Notes: generated by a model from the letters alone, not told the origin. Positions 29,330 through 39,303 are shown, numbered from the stretch's first letter. The stretch: DNA of 64,000 nucleotides from Brucella cytisi (GCA_012103075.1 JAAVLQ010000001.1:1922001-1986000); one strand, 5' to 3'. Numbers and translations are program-made.

Positions 29330-29756
29330 ATGAACAAGCCGAAACAAATACTCCGCCTTCGCAAGAGAGCGGAGTTTTTGGCTTTGAGGAATGGTGAAAA
29401 GCGACGTGGTCCACTGTTTCTTCTCGAAGTCCGCGAGCGGACCGAAGAAGAATCGCAAACCGCCAAAATCGGCGAAAAACCCCGTGCAGGTTTCACCGTA
29501 ACGAAGAAAAACGGCAACGCCGTGATACGAAACCGCATCCGCCGCAGGCTGAGAGAAGCGGTTCGTTGTCACGCAGGGCGTGACATGGCGCCTTCGACCG
29601 ACTATGTGATCGTAGCGCGCGAGCAAGCCCCTCACTGCGCCCTTTTCGCGACTGACCGAAGAACTCTCCCGCCGCATCAAGGCGAAGGGTGAACGGCGGG
29701 GCGATGGGAAACGCCGAACGGAAAGACCGGAATCAGGACCCGTCAATGGAAAATAA
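29330..29756 (+). CDS. rnpA: Ribonuclease P protein component (frame interrupted)
   Basis: Basic RNA-binding cofactor of RNase P. The family signature is the RNR motif in [17 protein letters not shown], preceded by [12 protein letters not shown], and the N-terminus [20 protein letters not shown] is typical. One extra C near 29630 diverts the end; corrected, it reads [20 protein letters not shown] and ends at TAA 29754-29756, overlapping the yidC start. ATG 29330 (MNKPKQILR) is chosen; GTG 29318 is also in frame. About 142 residues. Confidence 0.92.
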
Positions 29757-31567
29757 TCGTAATTTCTTCATCACCATTGCCCTGTCCATCCTCGTGCTAA
29801 CGCTGTGGCAAGTGTTTTATCTGGGTCCGAAAACGGAAGCCCAGCGGGAGCAGGCACGCATTGAGGAGCAGCAGCAGCAGAAACAACAGGCGACGCAACA
29901 ACAGGCGCAAAGTGGCGACACGCCGCAGATGCCCGCCACGTCCGGAAATATTCCCGGCCATAGCGATGTTGCAGCCGCTGGCGGCACGCTGACCCGCGAG
30001 GCAGCCGTTGCCCAGACGCAGCGCGTCGAAATCGATACGCCTTCGCTGCGCGGTTCGATCAACCTGACCGGCGCGCGCCTCGATGATCTCTTCCTGAAGA
30101 GATATCACGAGACCGTCGATGATAATTCGCCTCAGATCGAACTGCTCGCACCCTCGGCGCTGAAGCAGGGCTATTTCGTCGAACTCGGCTTCACCGGCAA
30201 CGACACGACCGGCCCGGTTCCGGGTCCGAACACGGTCTGGACCGTGGAAGGCAACAACAAGCTGACGCCATCCACGCCGGTCACGCTGACCTATACCAAC
30301 GAGAAGAACATCACCTTCAAGCGCGTCATTTCGGTCGACGACGCCTATATGTTCGCTGTTGAAGACACGATCACCAACAATACCGGCGCGCCGATCTCGC
30401 TGGCCTCCTATGGCCGCGTGACCCGTTTCAACCAGCCGGAACATGCCAGCGCCACCTATGTGCTTCATGAAGGCCTGATCGGCGTCATGGGTCAGGACGG
30501 CCTGCAGGAAATCAAGTATTCCAAGGTCGAGGACGACAAGGACATCTCGTTCAAGGACGTGAGCGGTGGCTGGCTCGGCATCACCGACAAGTACTGGGCG
30601 GCAACGCTCGTTCCGCCGCAGGACGAAAAGTTCACCGGTCGCTTCTCGCATTTCACCAATGATCGCCCGCGCTACCAGACCGACTTCCTCGGCGCGCCGA
30701 TGACCATTGCACCCGGCCGTGCACAGACGCTGAAGAACCACGTCTTCGCCGGTGCGAAAGTCGTTTCCAACATCAAGGCCTATGAAGAAAAGCTCGGTAT
30801 CAAGCAGTTCGAACTGCTGATCGACTGGGGCTGGTTCTACTTCATCACCAAGCCGATGTTCTACCTCATCGACTGGATCTACAAGTTCTCGGGCAATTTC
30901 GGCGTCGCCATCCCGGTCGTCACCGTTCTCCTCAAGGGCCTGTTCTTCCCGCTTGCCAACAAGTCGTACAAGTCGATGGCACGCATGAAGCTGGTGCAGC
31001 CGAAGCTCACTGAAATTCGCGAGAAATATGCGGATGACAAGATGAAGCAGCAGCAGGAAATGATGCGGCTCTACAAGGAAGAGAAGATCAATCCTCTCGC
31101 CGGTTGCTGGCCGGTGCTGGTGCAGATCCCGGTGTTCTTCGCACTCTACAAGGTGCTCTATGTTACCATCGAAATGCGCCATGCGCCGTTCTTCGGCTGG
31201 ATTCAGGATCTTGCAGCGCCCGATCCGACCTCGCTCTTCAACCTGTTCGGCCTCTTGCCTTTCGGCGTGCCGCACTTCCTGATGATCGGCGTCTGGCCGC
31301 TCCTGATGGGCATTACCATGTTCCTGCAGATGCGCATGAACCCGACGCCTCCGGATCCGACACAGGCTGCCATCTTCACGGATGCCAGTGATCTTCACCT
31401 TCATGCTGGCTTCGTTCCCGGCTGGTCTCGTGATCTACTGGGCATGGAACAACCTGCTCTCCATTACGCAGCAGGGCATCATCATGAAGCGCCGTGGCGT
31501 GAAGATCGAGCTCTTCGACAATCTCAAGGGCCTCTTCAAGCGAAAGCCGAAAGAGGCGAAGAAATAG
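29746..31567 (+). CDS. yidC: Membrane protein insertase YidC (3' frame break)
   Basis: Oxa1-family insertase of about 607 residues. The N-terminal anchor is [20 protein letters not shown], followed by a Gln-rich linker, the large periplasmic P1 domain and the conserved insertase helices ([40 protein letters not shown]). Start at ATG 29746 (MENNRN), overlapping rnpA. The frame shifts near 31370; two missing bases restore [20 protein letters not shown] and the end [13 protein letters not shown] at 31567. Uncorrected, the frame runs into engB and mimics a 900-residue fusion. Confidence 0.95.
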
Positions 31568-31576
31568 ACTTGAAAG

Positions 31577-31602
31577 AACCCCGCTTCGGCGGGGTTTTTT
31601 GC
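31577..31602 (+). terminator. Terminator after yidC
   Basis: CCCCGC-TTCG-GCGGGG followed by six T. It sits between yidC and engB, so the written continuous frame through it cannot be a natural gene. Confidence 0.88.
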
Positions 31603-31674
31603 CTTCATGTTGACAATACGGCTCATAACATTGATGCGTGTACACAAGAGAACATACCGACCGGGACAGAACCA

Positions 31675-32400
31675 TTGAACCAGCAGGATAAGAAGCAGGC
31701 GGCGATCAGGGCCGCTCAGGCAGCGGCGGATGCGGTCCGGGAAGTCCGTGCGGCACTCATCGAGGAAGGACGCCTGCTTTTCAAGAAATCGTGGATCTTC
31801 ATCCGTGGCGTGCCGTCGATGAAATTCCTGCCGCCGGAAGGTCCGGTCGAAATCGCTTTCGCAGGCCGCTCCAATGTTGGCAAGTCGTCACTGATCAACG
31901 CGCTCGTCAACAAGAAGGGCCTTGCGCGTACATCCAATACGCCGGGCCGCACGCAGGAACTGAACTATTTCGTGCCGGACGGCTATTCCGGCGAAAACGG
32001 CGATCTGCCACCGCTCGCACTGGTCGACATGCCGGGCTACGGTTTCGCCGAAGCACCGAAAGCACAGGTCGATGCCCGGACGCGCCTTGTGTTCGATTAT
32101 CTGCGCGGACGCACCACGCTGAAACGTGTCTATGTGCTGATCGATGCCCGCCATGGCATCAAGAAGAACGACGCGGAAGTGCTCGATCTTCTTGATAAGG
32201 CGGCCGTCTCCTACCAGATCGTGCTCACCAAGATCGACAAGATCAAGCCCGCAGGCGTACCGCGCCTTCTGGAAGAAACGCACAAGCTTACCTACAAGCG
32301 CGCCGCCGCCTTTCCGGGCATCATCGCGACCTCGTCGGAAAAAGGCGAAGGCCTCGACGAGCTGCGTGCAGCAATCGCATTGCTTATCAAGGAAGCCTGA
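31675..32400 (+). CDS. engB: Ribosome biogenesis GTPase YihA/EngB
   Basis: TRAFAC GTPase for 50S assembly, 241 residues from the TTG start at 31675. Motifs: G1 [16 protein letters not shown]2-region SNTPGRTQ, G3 [11 protein letters not shown]4 TKID, G5 ATSSEKGEG. The N-terminal extension before [12 protein letters not shown] is typical of Brucellaceae. It follows yidC and its terminator. The frame is intact. Confidence 0.95.
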   Translation: MNQQDKKQAAIRAAQAAADAVREVRAALIEEGRLLFKKSWIFIRGVPSMKFLPPEGPVEIAFAGRSNVGKSSLINALVNKKGLARTSNTPGRTQELNYFVPDGYSGENGDLPPLALVDMPGYGFAEAPKAQVDARTRLVFDYLRGRTTLKRVYVLIDARHGIKKNDAEVLDLLDKAAVSYQIVLTKIDKIKPAGVPRLLEETHKLTYKRAAAFPGIIATSSEKGEGLDELRAAIALLIKEA

Positions 32401-32414
32401 TACTATCTATTCTC

Positions 32415-32464
32415 ACGCATGTCCTAATCCCAAAACCGGTTCCCACTTTTGGGGACATGCTCTA
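32415..32464. repeat. A/B-type palindromic repeat at the end of the histidine phosphatase gene
   Basis: On the minus strand it begins TA|GAGCATGTCCCCAAAAGTGG and ends GGACATGCG. The TAG is the stop codon of the neighbouring gene (32462-32464). Confidence 0.78.
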
Positions 32465-33070
32465 GCTCGGGCAGCTTTCCGGCTGCCCGTCCAGCTCCTG
32501 ATTGAGGCGCTCGAAACGAGCGCTTACATGCCCCTCGCCGCGCTTGATACGCAGCACATAGATGCTGTCGAAATCATTGCCGCGCCATTTCGGCACCGCA
32601 GCTTTATCTCCGCCATTGTCCTTGAGCAGATTTCTGGCCAGCTTGTAGAGCTGCTTGTGTTCCCAGCCGACCAGTATCGTCGCATTGCTGTATTGCGGCT
32701 GCCCAAGTACCGCCTGCAATTTGCCGATCTCGTCATAGCCGAAGCGCGTATCGACCGGCATCTGAAAACGGATGGCGGTCGGCTCCACCGTCGCCAGCGG
32801 TCGGTTATAGGCATAGGAAATGCCACTATCCTTCTTTTCCTTGGCAGGATCGGGCGCGAAAATGGCATCGGGCTTGCCGAAATCTTTTGCAATGACGGCA
32901 GGCAGTTTCAAGGAACGATTGAGCCCACGACAGCTGAGCTGTCCCATGCCACCTTTGGGCTTTTCTCCATGCCGGATGAGGATGATCGTTTCAGTCGTTG
33001 CTGCAGGCGCAGCATAGGATGTTGATGTGCCAAGCAGGCAGGCAAGAACAGTGAGGAATATTTTGCGCAT
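32462..33070 (-). CDS. Exported histidine phosphatase family protein
   Basis: Signal peptide MRKIFLTVLACLLGTSTSYA, then the phosphohistidine motif TIILIRHGEKP near residue 32 and a second catalytic-region His in VGWEHKQLY. About 202 residues from ATG 33070; the open frame extends further but lacks a signal there. Periplasmic phosphatase or phosphatase-like protein; substrate unknown. Its TAG stop coincides with the edge of a palindromic repeat. Convergent with engB. Confidence 0.82.
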   Translation of the reverse strand: MRKIFLTVLACLLGTSTSYAAPAATTETIILIRHGEKPKGGMGQLSCRGLNRSLKLPAVIAKDFGKPDAIFAPDPAKEKKDSGISYAYNRPLATVEPTAIRFQMPVDTRFGYDEIGKLQAVLGQPQYSNATILVGWEHKQLYKLARNLLKDNGGDKAAVPKWRGNDFDSIYVLRIKRGEGHVSARFERLNQELDGQPESCPS

Positions 33071-33269
33071 GATGCGGTCTCTGAAAATCATTCCGGGTAA
33101 AACCTGCATAGAGCGCAGACCAGCTTTTTGTTGGGCAGGTTTCGGGCCGCAAATTCAAATAATCGCGACCCGGTAAGTGAAAAATAAGCATCTGCGGATT
33201 CCAATTGCGATAAATCCGGTCTAGAAAAGCCTGCCTCTTTTTGCCCTGTCGCCAGCCATGGAGCCCGCG

Positions 33270-34160
33270 ATGACGACACTTGAAAATCCCGAAATGCAAG
33301 CGCAACTCCTATCCGCGGCCCTGCCCTATATGCAGCGCTACGAGAACAAGCATGTCGTTGTGAAATATGGCGGCCACGCCATGGGCAATCCGGAACTGGG
33401 CAAGGCCTTCGCGCGCGATATCGCGCTTCTGAAGCAATCGGGCATCAATCCGATTGTCGTGCATGGCGGCGGCCCGCAGATTCAGGCCATGCTGACCAAG
33501 CTCGGTATCGAATCCCGCTTCGAAGGCGGCTTGCGCGTCACCGACGAAAAGACCGTCGAAGTGGTGGAAATGGTTCTGGCCGGTTCCATCAACAAGGAAA
33601 TCGTCGCCCTCATCAATGCCGAAGGCGAATGGGCAATCGGTCTTTGCGGCAAGGACGGCAACATGGTCTTTGCGCAGAAGGCGCACAAGACCGTCATCGA
33701 TCCCGATTCCAATATCGAGAAAGTGCTGGACCTCGGCTTCGTCGGTGAGCCGGCGGAAGTCGACCGCACCCTGCTCGATCTTCTGGCGCGCTCCGAAATG
33801 ATCCCGGTCATTGCACCGGTCGCACCGGGTCGCGACGGCCATACCTACAATATCAACGCCGACACGTTTGCAGGCGCGATTGCCGGTGCGCTCGCCGCAA
33901 CGCGCCTCCTGTTCCTGACCGATGTTCCGGGCGTGCTGGACAAGGACAAGAACCTCATCAAGGAACTGTCCGTTGCCGATGCGCAGGCGCTCATCAAGGA
34001 CGGCACCATTTCCGGCGGCATGATCCCCAAGGTGGAAACCTGCATCGAAGCAATCCGCCGGGGCGTCGAAGGCGTTGTCATTCTGAATGGCAAGACCCCG
34101 CATTCCGTGCTGCTGGAGCTTTTCACCGAACATGGTGCCGGCACCTTGATCGTGCCTTAA
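33270..34160 (+). CDS. argB: Acetylglutamate kinase
   Basis: Amino-acid kinase of arginine biosynthesis that phosphorylates N-acetyl-L-glutamate. Motifs: [11 protein letters not shown] (phosphate-binding Lys/Gly loop), [11 protein letters not shown] (substrate loop), [13 protein letters not shown] and [11 protein letters not shown]. Intact, 296 residues. I choose ATG 33270 because GGAG lies 6-7 bases before it; an upstream in-frame ATG is at 33258. Followed after 9 bases by a HAD gene. Confidence 0.96.
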   Translation: MTTLENPEMQAQLLSAALPYMQRYENKHVVVKYGGHAMGNPELGKAFARDIALLKQSGINPIVVHGGGPQIQAMLTKLGIESRFEGGLRVTDEKTVEVVEMVLAGSINKEIVALINAEGEWAIGLCGKDGNMVFAQKAHKTVIDPDSNIEKVLDLGFVGEPAEVDRTLLDLLARSEMIPVIAPVAPGRDGHTYNINADTFAGAIAGALAATRLLFLTDVPGVLDKDKNLIKELSVADAQALIKDGTISGGMIPKVETCIEAIRRGVEGVVILNGKTPHSVLLELFTEHGAGTLIVP

Positions 34161-34169
34161 GGATCGACC

Positions 34170-34874
34170 ATGACCGATATTCCGGACAGAGCTGCCTTCG
34201 CCCATGTCACTGACTGGGTGTTCGACCTCGACAACACGCTCTACCCGCACGCCGCCAATCTGTTCTCGCAGATCGACGTGAAGATGACGAGCTATGTCGA
34301 GACTTTGCTGAAGCTGCCGCGTGACGAAGCGCGCAAGATTCAGAAGCAGTTCTATCTGGAATATGGCACCACGCTGAAAGGTCTGATGGAGTGCCATCAG
34401 ATCGATCCGGACGATTTTCTGAGGCAAGTCCATGATATCGACTATTCCCGGCTGACGCCCGATCCGGCGTTGGGACGGGCGATCAAGGCACTGCCGGGCC
34501 GTCGTTTCATCTTCACCAATGGTGACCGCGGCCATGCCGAACGCGCTGCCAGCCAGCTCGGAATTCTCGATGATTTCGACGATATTTTCGACATCGTCGC
34601 AGCTGGCCTGACACCGAAGCCTGAACGGGTCACCTATGACCGCTTCCTCGGCGCCTTCGGCATCGATGCGGGCAAGGCCGTGATGTTCGAGGATCTGGCG
34701 CGCAATCTGGTCGTTCCCAAAGCCCTCGGCATGAAAACGGTGCTGGTCGTGCCGAACAATTTTGAGCCTACATTCTCCGAAATATGGGAAAGCGATCCCG
34801 AGTTCACCGATCAGGTGGACTATGTGACCGATAATCTGACCCGGTTTCTGGAAGAAATCATTGCACGAAGATAG
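34170..34874 (+). CDS. Pyrimidine 5'-nucleotidase-type HAD hydrolase
   Basis: Intact 234-residue HAD protein of the Sdt1/pyrimidine 5'-nucleotidase group. Motif I is WVFDLDNTLYPHAANLF, motif II FTNGDRGHAERA, motif III KPERVTYDRF and motif IV VMFEDLARNL. It probably dephosphorylates UMP/CMP-type nucleotides. It is 9 bases after argB and overlaps the next gene, so it is part of an argB operon. Confidence 0.87.
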   Translation: MTDIPDRAAFAHVTDWVFDLDNTLYPHAANLFSQIDVKMTSYVETLLKLPRDEARKIQKQFYLEYGTTLKGLMECHQIDPDDFLRQVHDIDYSRLTPDPALGRAIKALPGRRFIFTNGDRGHAERAASQLGILDDFDDIFDIVAAGLTPKPERVTYDRFLGAFGIDAGKAVMFEDLARNLVVPKALGMKTVLVVPNNFEPTFSEIWESDPEFTDQVDYVTDNLTRFLEEIIARR

Positions 34875-35745
34875 GCATTTCACCGGCCTTGAAAAACGCA
34901 TCGACAAGGCCGCCCACCGCATTCTCGACAATCTGCCCCGTCACCGGATCAGCGATGCGCTAATCGAGTTTCTGGTTTTCGGGTTGAAACAGGCATGGGC
35001 CTGCCTTTTCGGGGGCGCCATGCTGGCGCTCATCATCCTCACCCGCTGGTTCTGGCCGGATGGCGGCGCGGGGTTTATCACGCGCTACGATTTCCTGTTC
35101 CTGTCCGCCCTTGCGATCCAGCTTACCATGCTGGTCTTCAAGCTGGAGGAGTGGGAGGAAGCCAAGGTCATCCTCATCTTCCATGTTGTCGGCACAGCGA
35201 TGGAAGTGTTCAAGACCCATGCCGGTTCATGGGTCTATCCCGAGGAGAATTTCTTCCGCATTGGCGGCGTTCCTCTGTTTTCCGGCTTCATGTATGCGGC
35301 TGTCGGCTCCTACATGGCGCGCATCAATCGCATCTTCGATATAAGGCTGAACCACTATCCACCGCTCTGGATGACCGTTGTTCTGGCCGCCGCGATCTAT
35401 ATCAATTTCTTCGCGCACCACTTCATCTGGGATATGCGCTGGCTGCTGTTTGCTGCGACCTTCGTCCTTTTCTGGCGCACGACGATGCATTACCGCGTCT
35501 TCCGCTTCCGGCACAAAATGCCGTTGCTGGTCGCCTTTCTGCTGACCTCGCTCTTCATCTGGATTGCCGAGAACATCGGCACATGGTCGAAGGCCCGGCT
35601 TTATCCGAACCAGCGCAATGGCTGGGAACTCGTTTCAATGAGCAAGCTCGGCTCGTGGTATCTCCTGATGATTATCTCGGTCGTGCTGGTGACACTCGTT
35701 CACCGCCCTCGTGCCTATGACGAAAACGAAAACGCCCGGTCTTAA
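34861..35745 (+). CDS. DUF817 family integral membrane protein
   Basis: Intact 294-residue protein with about seven or eight hydrophobic helices (LFGGAMLALIILTRWFW, FLFLSALAIQLTMLVF, MTVVLAAAIYINFFAHHFIW, LLVAFLLTSLFIWIAENIG, YLLMIISVVLVTLVH). The HHFIWDMRW and AENIGTW segments are rich in polar helix residues typical of DUF817. Function unknown. The TTG start overlaps the end of the preceding HAD gene by 14 bases, suggesting translational coupling. Confidence 0.85.
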   Translation: MHEDRHFTGLEKRIDKAAHRILDNLPRHRISDALIEFLVFGLKQAWACLFGGAMLALIILTRWFWPDGGAGFITRYDFLFLSALAIQLTMLVFKLEEWEEAKVILIFHVVGTAMEVFKTHAGSWVYPEENFFRIGGVPLFSGFMYAAVGSYMARINRIFDIRLNHYPPLWMTVVLAAAIYINFFAHHFIWDMRWLLFAATFVLFWRTTMHYRVFRFRHKMPLLVAFLLTSLFIWIAENIGTWSKARLYPNQRNGWELVSMSKLGSWYLLMIISVVLVTLVHRPRAYDENENARS

Positions 35746-35784
35746 GAAAACCGGGCGCGATTCCATCAGTCCCTCAGGACACAA

Positions 35785-36627
35785 TCAGAGATTGTAAAAA
35801 TCCTTGATCTGCTTCCGGGCTTCGTCGGCGGTTTCGACAAAGTTAAGCAGTTCGATATCGGCAGGCGAAATCGTGCCCTGCTCAGCCAGAAACTCGATAT
35901 TGATCGCCTTGGTCCAGAACTCCTTACCGAACAGGATCAGCGGCACGCGCTCCATACGGTTGGTCTGGATCAGCGTCATCGCCTCGAAAAGCTCGTCCAT
36001 CGTTCCAAAGCCGCCGCCGGGGAACACGCAGATCGCCTTGGCGCGCATCAGGAAGTGCATCTTGCGGATCGCAAAATAATGGAAGTTGAAGCAAAGGTCA
36101 GGCGTAACATAAGCGTTGGGCGCCTGTTCGTGCGGCAGCACAATATTGAGACCGATCGTCGGCGCACCGACATCGGCTGCACCGCGATTGCCCGCTTCCA
36201 TGACGCCGGGACCACCGCCCGTCACCACGATGAATTCGCGATAATAGGTCGTCGCGGAATATTCGGAGCAAAGCCGCGCAAATTTGCGCGCTTCTTCGTA
36301 ATAATGCGCATTAGCTTCAAGGTTCTTCTTCTGAACCTCGTTCTTGGCTGCCCATGCCTCGCCGCCGGGCTCGGGAATGCGCGCACCACCAAACATGACG
36401 ACAGTGGACTTGATACCCCGGTCGGCCAGAATCATTTCAGGTTTCAGAAGCTCAAGCTGCAGCCGGATCGGCCGCAGTTCGCGCCGCGTCAGGAAATCAT
36501 CGTCCGTGAAAGCAAGGCGATAAGCAGGGGCTTCGGTCTGTGGCGTCTGCGGTACGGTGCGCGCCTGCTTGACCGCTTCCTCAGAATTCGGGAATGGCGT
36601 CCAGCCAGACTTCTCCATCGGGTTCAT
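35785..36627 (-). CDS. LOG family (TIGR00730) Rossmann-fold protein
   Basis: Intact protein of 280 residues. The lysine-decarboxylase-like/LOG motif P-G-G-x-G-T-x-x-E is present as FPGGGFGTMDELFEAM, and GGGPGVMEAGNRGA is the nucleotide-binding loop. Relatives are cytokinin riboside 5'-monophosphate phosphoribohydrolases or nucleotide 5'-monophosphate nucleosidases. ATG 36627 (MNPMEKSGW) is preferred because AAGGAG precedes it; an in-frame ATG at 36660 also exists. Confidence 0.88.
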   Translation of the reverse strand: MNPMEKSGWTPFPNSEEAVKQARTVPQTPQTEAPAYRLAFTDDDFLTRRELRPIRLQLELLKPEMILADRGIKSTVVMFGGARIPEPGGEAWAAKNEVQKKNLEANAHYYEEARKFARLCSEYSATTYYREFIVVTGGGPGVMEAGNRGAADVGAPTIGLNIVLPHEQAPNAYVTPDLCFNFHYFAIRKMHFLMRAKAICVFPGGGFGTMDELFEAMTLIQTNRMERVPLILFGKEFWTKAINIEFLAEQGTISPADIELLNFVETADEARKQIKDFYNL

Positions 36628-36939
36628 GCTCTCACCTGCTCCTTCATTATCGCCATTCAACGCGTAATACCGGGGCGCTGAGATGCTGACGCATCACGCC
36701 CTGAAAATGCTCAATTGCCGCACGGGCTTATTCAAAACTCGATGAGTCAAGCTCATCGGGTTTTGGTATAACAGCATCCATTCTGGCGCTAAATGCTTAA
36801 TCTGTCTCAAACGTGGCACTGCAATCGGATCACGAACGACATTGACCCTCATGGCGCCTTCGCTTAATCAATTTCCCAGCAAACAGGCCGGACTTGTCCA
36901 CGCCTGCCTTCCGCCGCCCCTTCATGGAGATCGCACCCT
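36628..36939. other. Divergent promoter region between the LOG gene and dapD
   Basis: About 310 bases with no gene or repeat that I recognise. It should contain both promoters. Confidence 0.4.
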
Positions 36940-37793
36940 ATGACCAAGCCAGACCTCGCCTCCCCTTGAGAAGACAATCGACAAGGCTTTTGACGAGCGC
37001 GACGGTATCAACACGGCAACGCGCGGCGAAGTGCGCGAAGCCGTCGAACAATCGCTCGTTCTGCTCGACCGCGGTGAAGCCCGTGTCGCAGAAAAACAGG
37101 CGGACGGCAACTGGCAAGTCAACCAATGGCTGAAGAAAGCAGTTCTGCTCTCCTTCCGTCTCAACCCGATGGAAGTCATCAAGGGCGGCCCCGGCCAGTC
37201 CTCCCGGTGGGACAAGGTGCCGTCGAAATTCGACGGCTGGACAGCCAATGAATTCGAAAAGGCAGGCTTCCGCGCCGTACCGAACTGCATCGTGCGCCAC
37301 TCGGCCTATATCGCGCCAAACGCGATCCTGATGCCATCCTTCGTCAATCTCGGCGCCTATGTCGATGAGGGCACCATGGTCGACACGGGCCACCGTCGGC
37401 TCCTGCGCACAGATCGGCAAGAACGTTCACCTTTCCGGCGGCGTCGGCATCGGCGGTGTTCTGGAGCCGATGCAGGCCGGTCCAACCATCATCGAGGACA
37501 ATTGTTTCATCGGCGCCCGTTCGGAAGTCGTTGAAGGCTGCATCGTGCGCGAAGGCTCGGTCCTCGGCATGGGTGTTTTCATCGGCAAATCGACCAAGAT
37601 CGTGGATCGCGCAACCGGCGAAGTCTTCTATGGCGAAGTGCCGCCCTATTCGGTCGTCGTTGCAGGCACCATGCCGGGCAAGAACGTTCCCGGCGAAAAC
37701 TGGGGTCCGAGCCTCTATTGCGCCGTGATCGTCAAGCGTGTCGATGAAAAGACCCGCTCCAAGACCTCGATCAACGAATTGCTGCGTGACTAG
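36940..37793 (+). CDS. dapD: Tetrahydrodipicolinate N-succinyltransferase (two frame breaks)
   Basis: Succinylates tetrahydrodipicolinate in lysine/diaminopimelate synthesis. The helical N-terminus is [20 protein letters not shown]; the left-handed beta-helix hexapeptides follow ([37 protein letters not shown]). One extra C near 36967 creates an early stop after MTKPDLASP, and two missing bases near 37389 break [21 protein letters not shown]. Corrected length is about 284 residues. Essential gene, so both breaks are almost certainly artefacts. Its TAG stop forms the edge of a palindromic repeat. Confidence 0.95.
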
Positions 37794-37860
37794 AGCATGT
37801 CTCCCGAAAGTGGGAACCGGTTTCGGGATAAAGACATGCTTAAAGCAAATGGATAGCGCG
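37791..37860. repeat. A/B-type palindromic repeat supplying the dapD stop codon
   Basis: TA|GAGCATGTCTCCCGAAAGTG..CCGGTTTCGGGATAAAGACATGC. The TAG at its left edge is the dapD stop. Confidence 0.78.
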
Positions 37861-37891
37861 TTTCGACAATGACTGAGAGCGTGCTTAAAAC

Positions 37892-37920
37892 AAAAGGCGA
37901 CGCTGCTGGCGTCGCCTTTT
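37892..37920 (+). terminator. Terminator downstream of dapD
   Basis: AAAAGGCGACGC (37892-37903) / GCGTCGCCTTTT (37909-37920), loop TGCTG, a perfect 12-base stem. Confidence 0.85.
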
Positions 37921-38105
37921 GCATTTAATGGTCGCCCCTTCGGATGGCGCAATGCCTCTGATCCGGGCAGTCCGGGGAGACACTGACGCCATCCTCCGGG
38001 GAGATTTCTTGGCAGCCCTTCGGTTGCCCCGCGTGTCACATGCGTGAGGGGGAGGAACGCAACGGACGATGCAGGGCGACCGACAGGCTCAGCCGTCAGA
38101 ACGAA
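37921..38105. other. Gap between the dapD terminator and the first DUF680 gene
   Basis: Non-coding stretch of about 185 bases. It contains small inverted repeats (GGCAGCCC..) but nothing I can name. Confidence 0.35.
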
Positions 38106-38366
38106 TTAGTTCTGGTAGCTGGACGGGGAAGCGTCGCCGAAGCGATGAGCCGAACCGTCCTGATTAACTGGCGCAGACTGACGAATGGCAGCCGGAGCCG
38201 TATAGTCGATGTTGCTGCGGGTCGAAGCGACCGGCGTTTCGCCGGGAAGAACGAAAGCCTTGTCCTGAGCAGCCATTGCAGGCGGCTGGCCAACGAACGG
38301 GTTTTCGGCATAGGCAGCACCGGCGCTAAGAGCGACAGCAAGAGCGGCGAGAGCAAACTTCTTCAT
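38106..38366 (-). CDS. DUF680 family exported small protein, copy 1
   Basis: Secreted protein of 86 residues with a signal peptide (MKKFALAALAVALSAGAAYA). The mature part ends with DGSAHRFGDASPSSYQN, identical in the paralogue at 38605. The start is ATG 38366. DUF680 proteins are small, periplasmic, Rhizobiales-specific and of unknown function. Tandem same-strand duplication with copy 2. Confidence 0.85.
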   Translation of the reverse strand: MKKFALAALAVALSAGAAYAENPFVGQPPAMAAQDKAFVLPGETPVASTRSNIDYTAPAAIRQSAPVNQDGSAHRFGDASPSSYQN

Positions 38367-38462
38367 TTCTTTATTCCTTTTCTCCATAGCGTCCCCGACA
38401 TCGGTGCTTAACCGGCTGAACCTTGAGACTGCATCTCAGGCATAGAGGAGACATTTGGTTAG

Positions 38463-38579
38463 CTGGGCCTTCGTGGCCCGCCCTACGGTGCCGAGGCACA
38501 TCTGGGAGGAAATGCCCCGACACCTTCGGGAATACATGCAATGTGGGTATTTCATTCATGCCCGGTCCGTCTGGACCGG
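38463..38579. other. Hairpin-rich spacer between the DUF680 genes
   Basis: Contains GGGCCTTCGTGGCCC (38464-38478) and GGTCCGTCTGGACC (38566-38579), both stem-loop sequences, in the leader of DUF680 copy 1. They could be attenuators or mRNA-stabilising structures. Confidence 0.4.
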
Positions 38580-38585
38580 AGAGGC

Positions 38586-38604
38586 CAAAAGTCCGAGCGG
38601 ACTT
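38586..38604 (-). terminator. Terminator of DUF680 copy 2
   Basis: AAAAGTCCG / CGGACTTTT arms directly after the stop codon of copy 2. Confidence 0.6.
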
Positions 38605-38841
38605 TTAGTTCTGGTAAGAGGAAGGCGATGCGTCACCGAAGCGGTGAGCCGAACCATCCTGATAAACCGTTGCCTTGTTGATCGAGGCAGGAGCCGTGTA
38701 GTCGAGCTTCTGGCTCTGCGTTGCAACCGGCGTACGGTCATTTGCATAAAGATCGGCAGGTTCGCCGACATGCGGGTTTTCTGCAAAAGCGGCACCAGCG
38801 GTAAGAGCAAGAGCAGCGGCAGCAAGAACAATCTTCTTCAT
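38605..38841 (-). CDS. DUF680 family exported small protein, copy 2
   Basis: Signal peptide MKKIVLAAAALALTAGAAFA followed by a 58-residue mature part, ENPHVGEPADLYANDRTP.. to the shared tail DGSAHRFGDASPSSYQN. Total 78 residues from ATG 38841. The two copies differ most in the middle, so the duplication is not recent. Function unknown. Confidence 0.85.
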   Translation of the reverse strand: MKKIVLAAAALALTAGAAFAENPHVGEPADLYANDRTPVATQSQKLDYTAPASINKATVYQDGSAHRFGDASPSSYQN

Positions 38842-39303
38842 TTTCCTATCTCCTTGGAAAGTGGAGCGGCGTTTGTTCGTCGTTCCGATGCAGCTGAAAT
38901 GGGTAACAGTGGGCAAAAGTTCCAGTCACGAAAATGTTTCCTTTATCACACATTTGTGCGGCCATTTTCTTGGAGAACGATAATTGAAATTATAAAATAA
39001 TAACAAAATCAAATATTTAATTGATATACCAGCAATCACACGACTGTTACAAAGTGTCTTTTTTGTTCAAAAAGAGCGAACAGTCTGTCCCAATATATTG
39101 TCCAATGAGAGTGAACAATGATGCGATTTTTCGCGAAATCGGTCCTTTGCAAACGACGCAAGCTTCGTCGAAATGACACCCTGATTTGCGGCTGGCATCG
39201 TTCAGCCAGTCAAATCAGCCCATGCTCAAAAGAAAAGCCGCATCGAAATGCGGCTTGATGACATTCAATTGGACCAGCTTTTGATTGAACACTGTAACCC
39301 CGA
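38842..39303. other. AT-rich gap upstream of the DUF680 genes
   Basis: About 460 bases, strongly AT-rich at 38940-39060. It holds the DUF680 promoter, a hairpin at 39181-39219 (CTGATTTG..CAAATCAG) and the BTLCP terminator. No gene seen. Confidence 0.5.
39235..39256 (-). terminator. Terminator of the BTLCP gene
   Basis: AAGCCGCAT-CGAA-ATGCGGCTT; on the minus strand it is followed by TTCTTTT. It lies about 48 bases after the stop codon. Confidence 0.8.

Noticed and set aside
29797..31404. A 535-residue minus-strand frame opposite yidC
   Set aside because: Antisense shadow; yidC is unmistakable on the other strand.
29689..32400. A 903-residue YidC-EngB fusion protein
   Set aside because: It arises from a frame break near 31370; the true yidC stop (31567), a terminator (31577-31602) and a separate engB start lie in between.
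33309..34931. A 540-residue minus-strand frame opposite argB and the HAD gene
   Set aside because: It is a shadow frame caused by high GC codon bias on the real plus-strand genes and has no family pattern.
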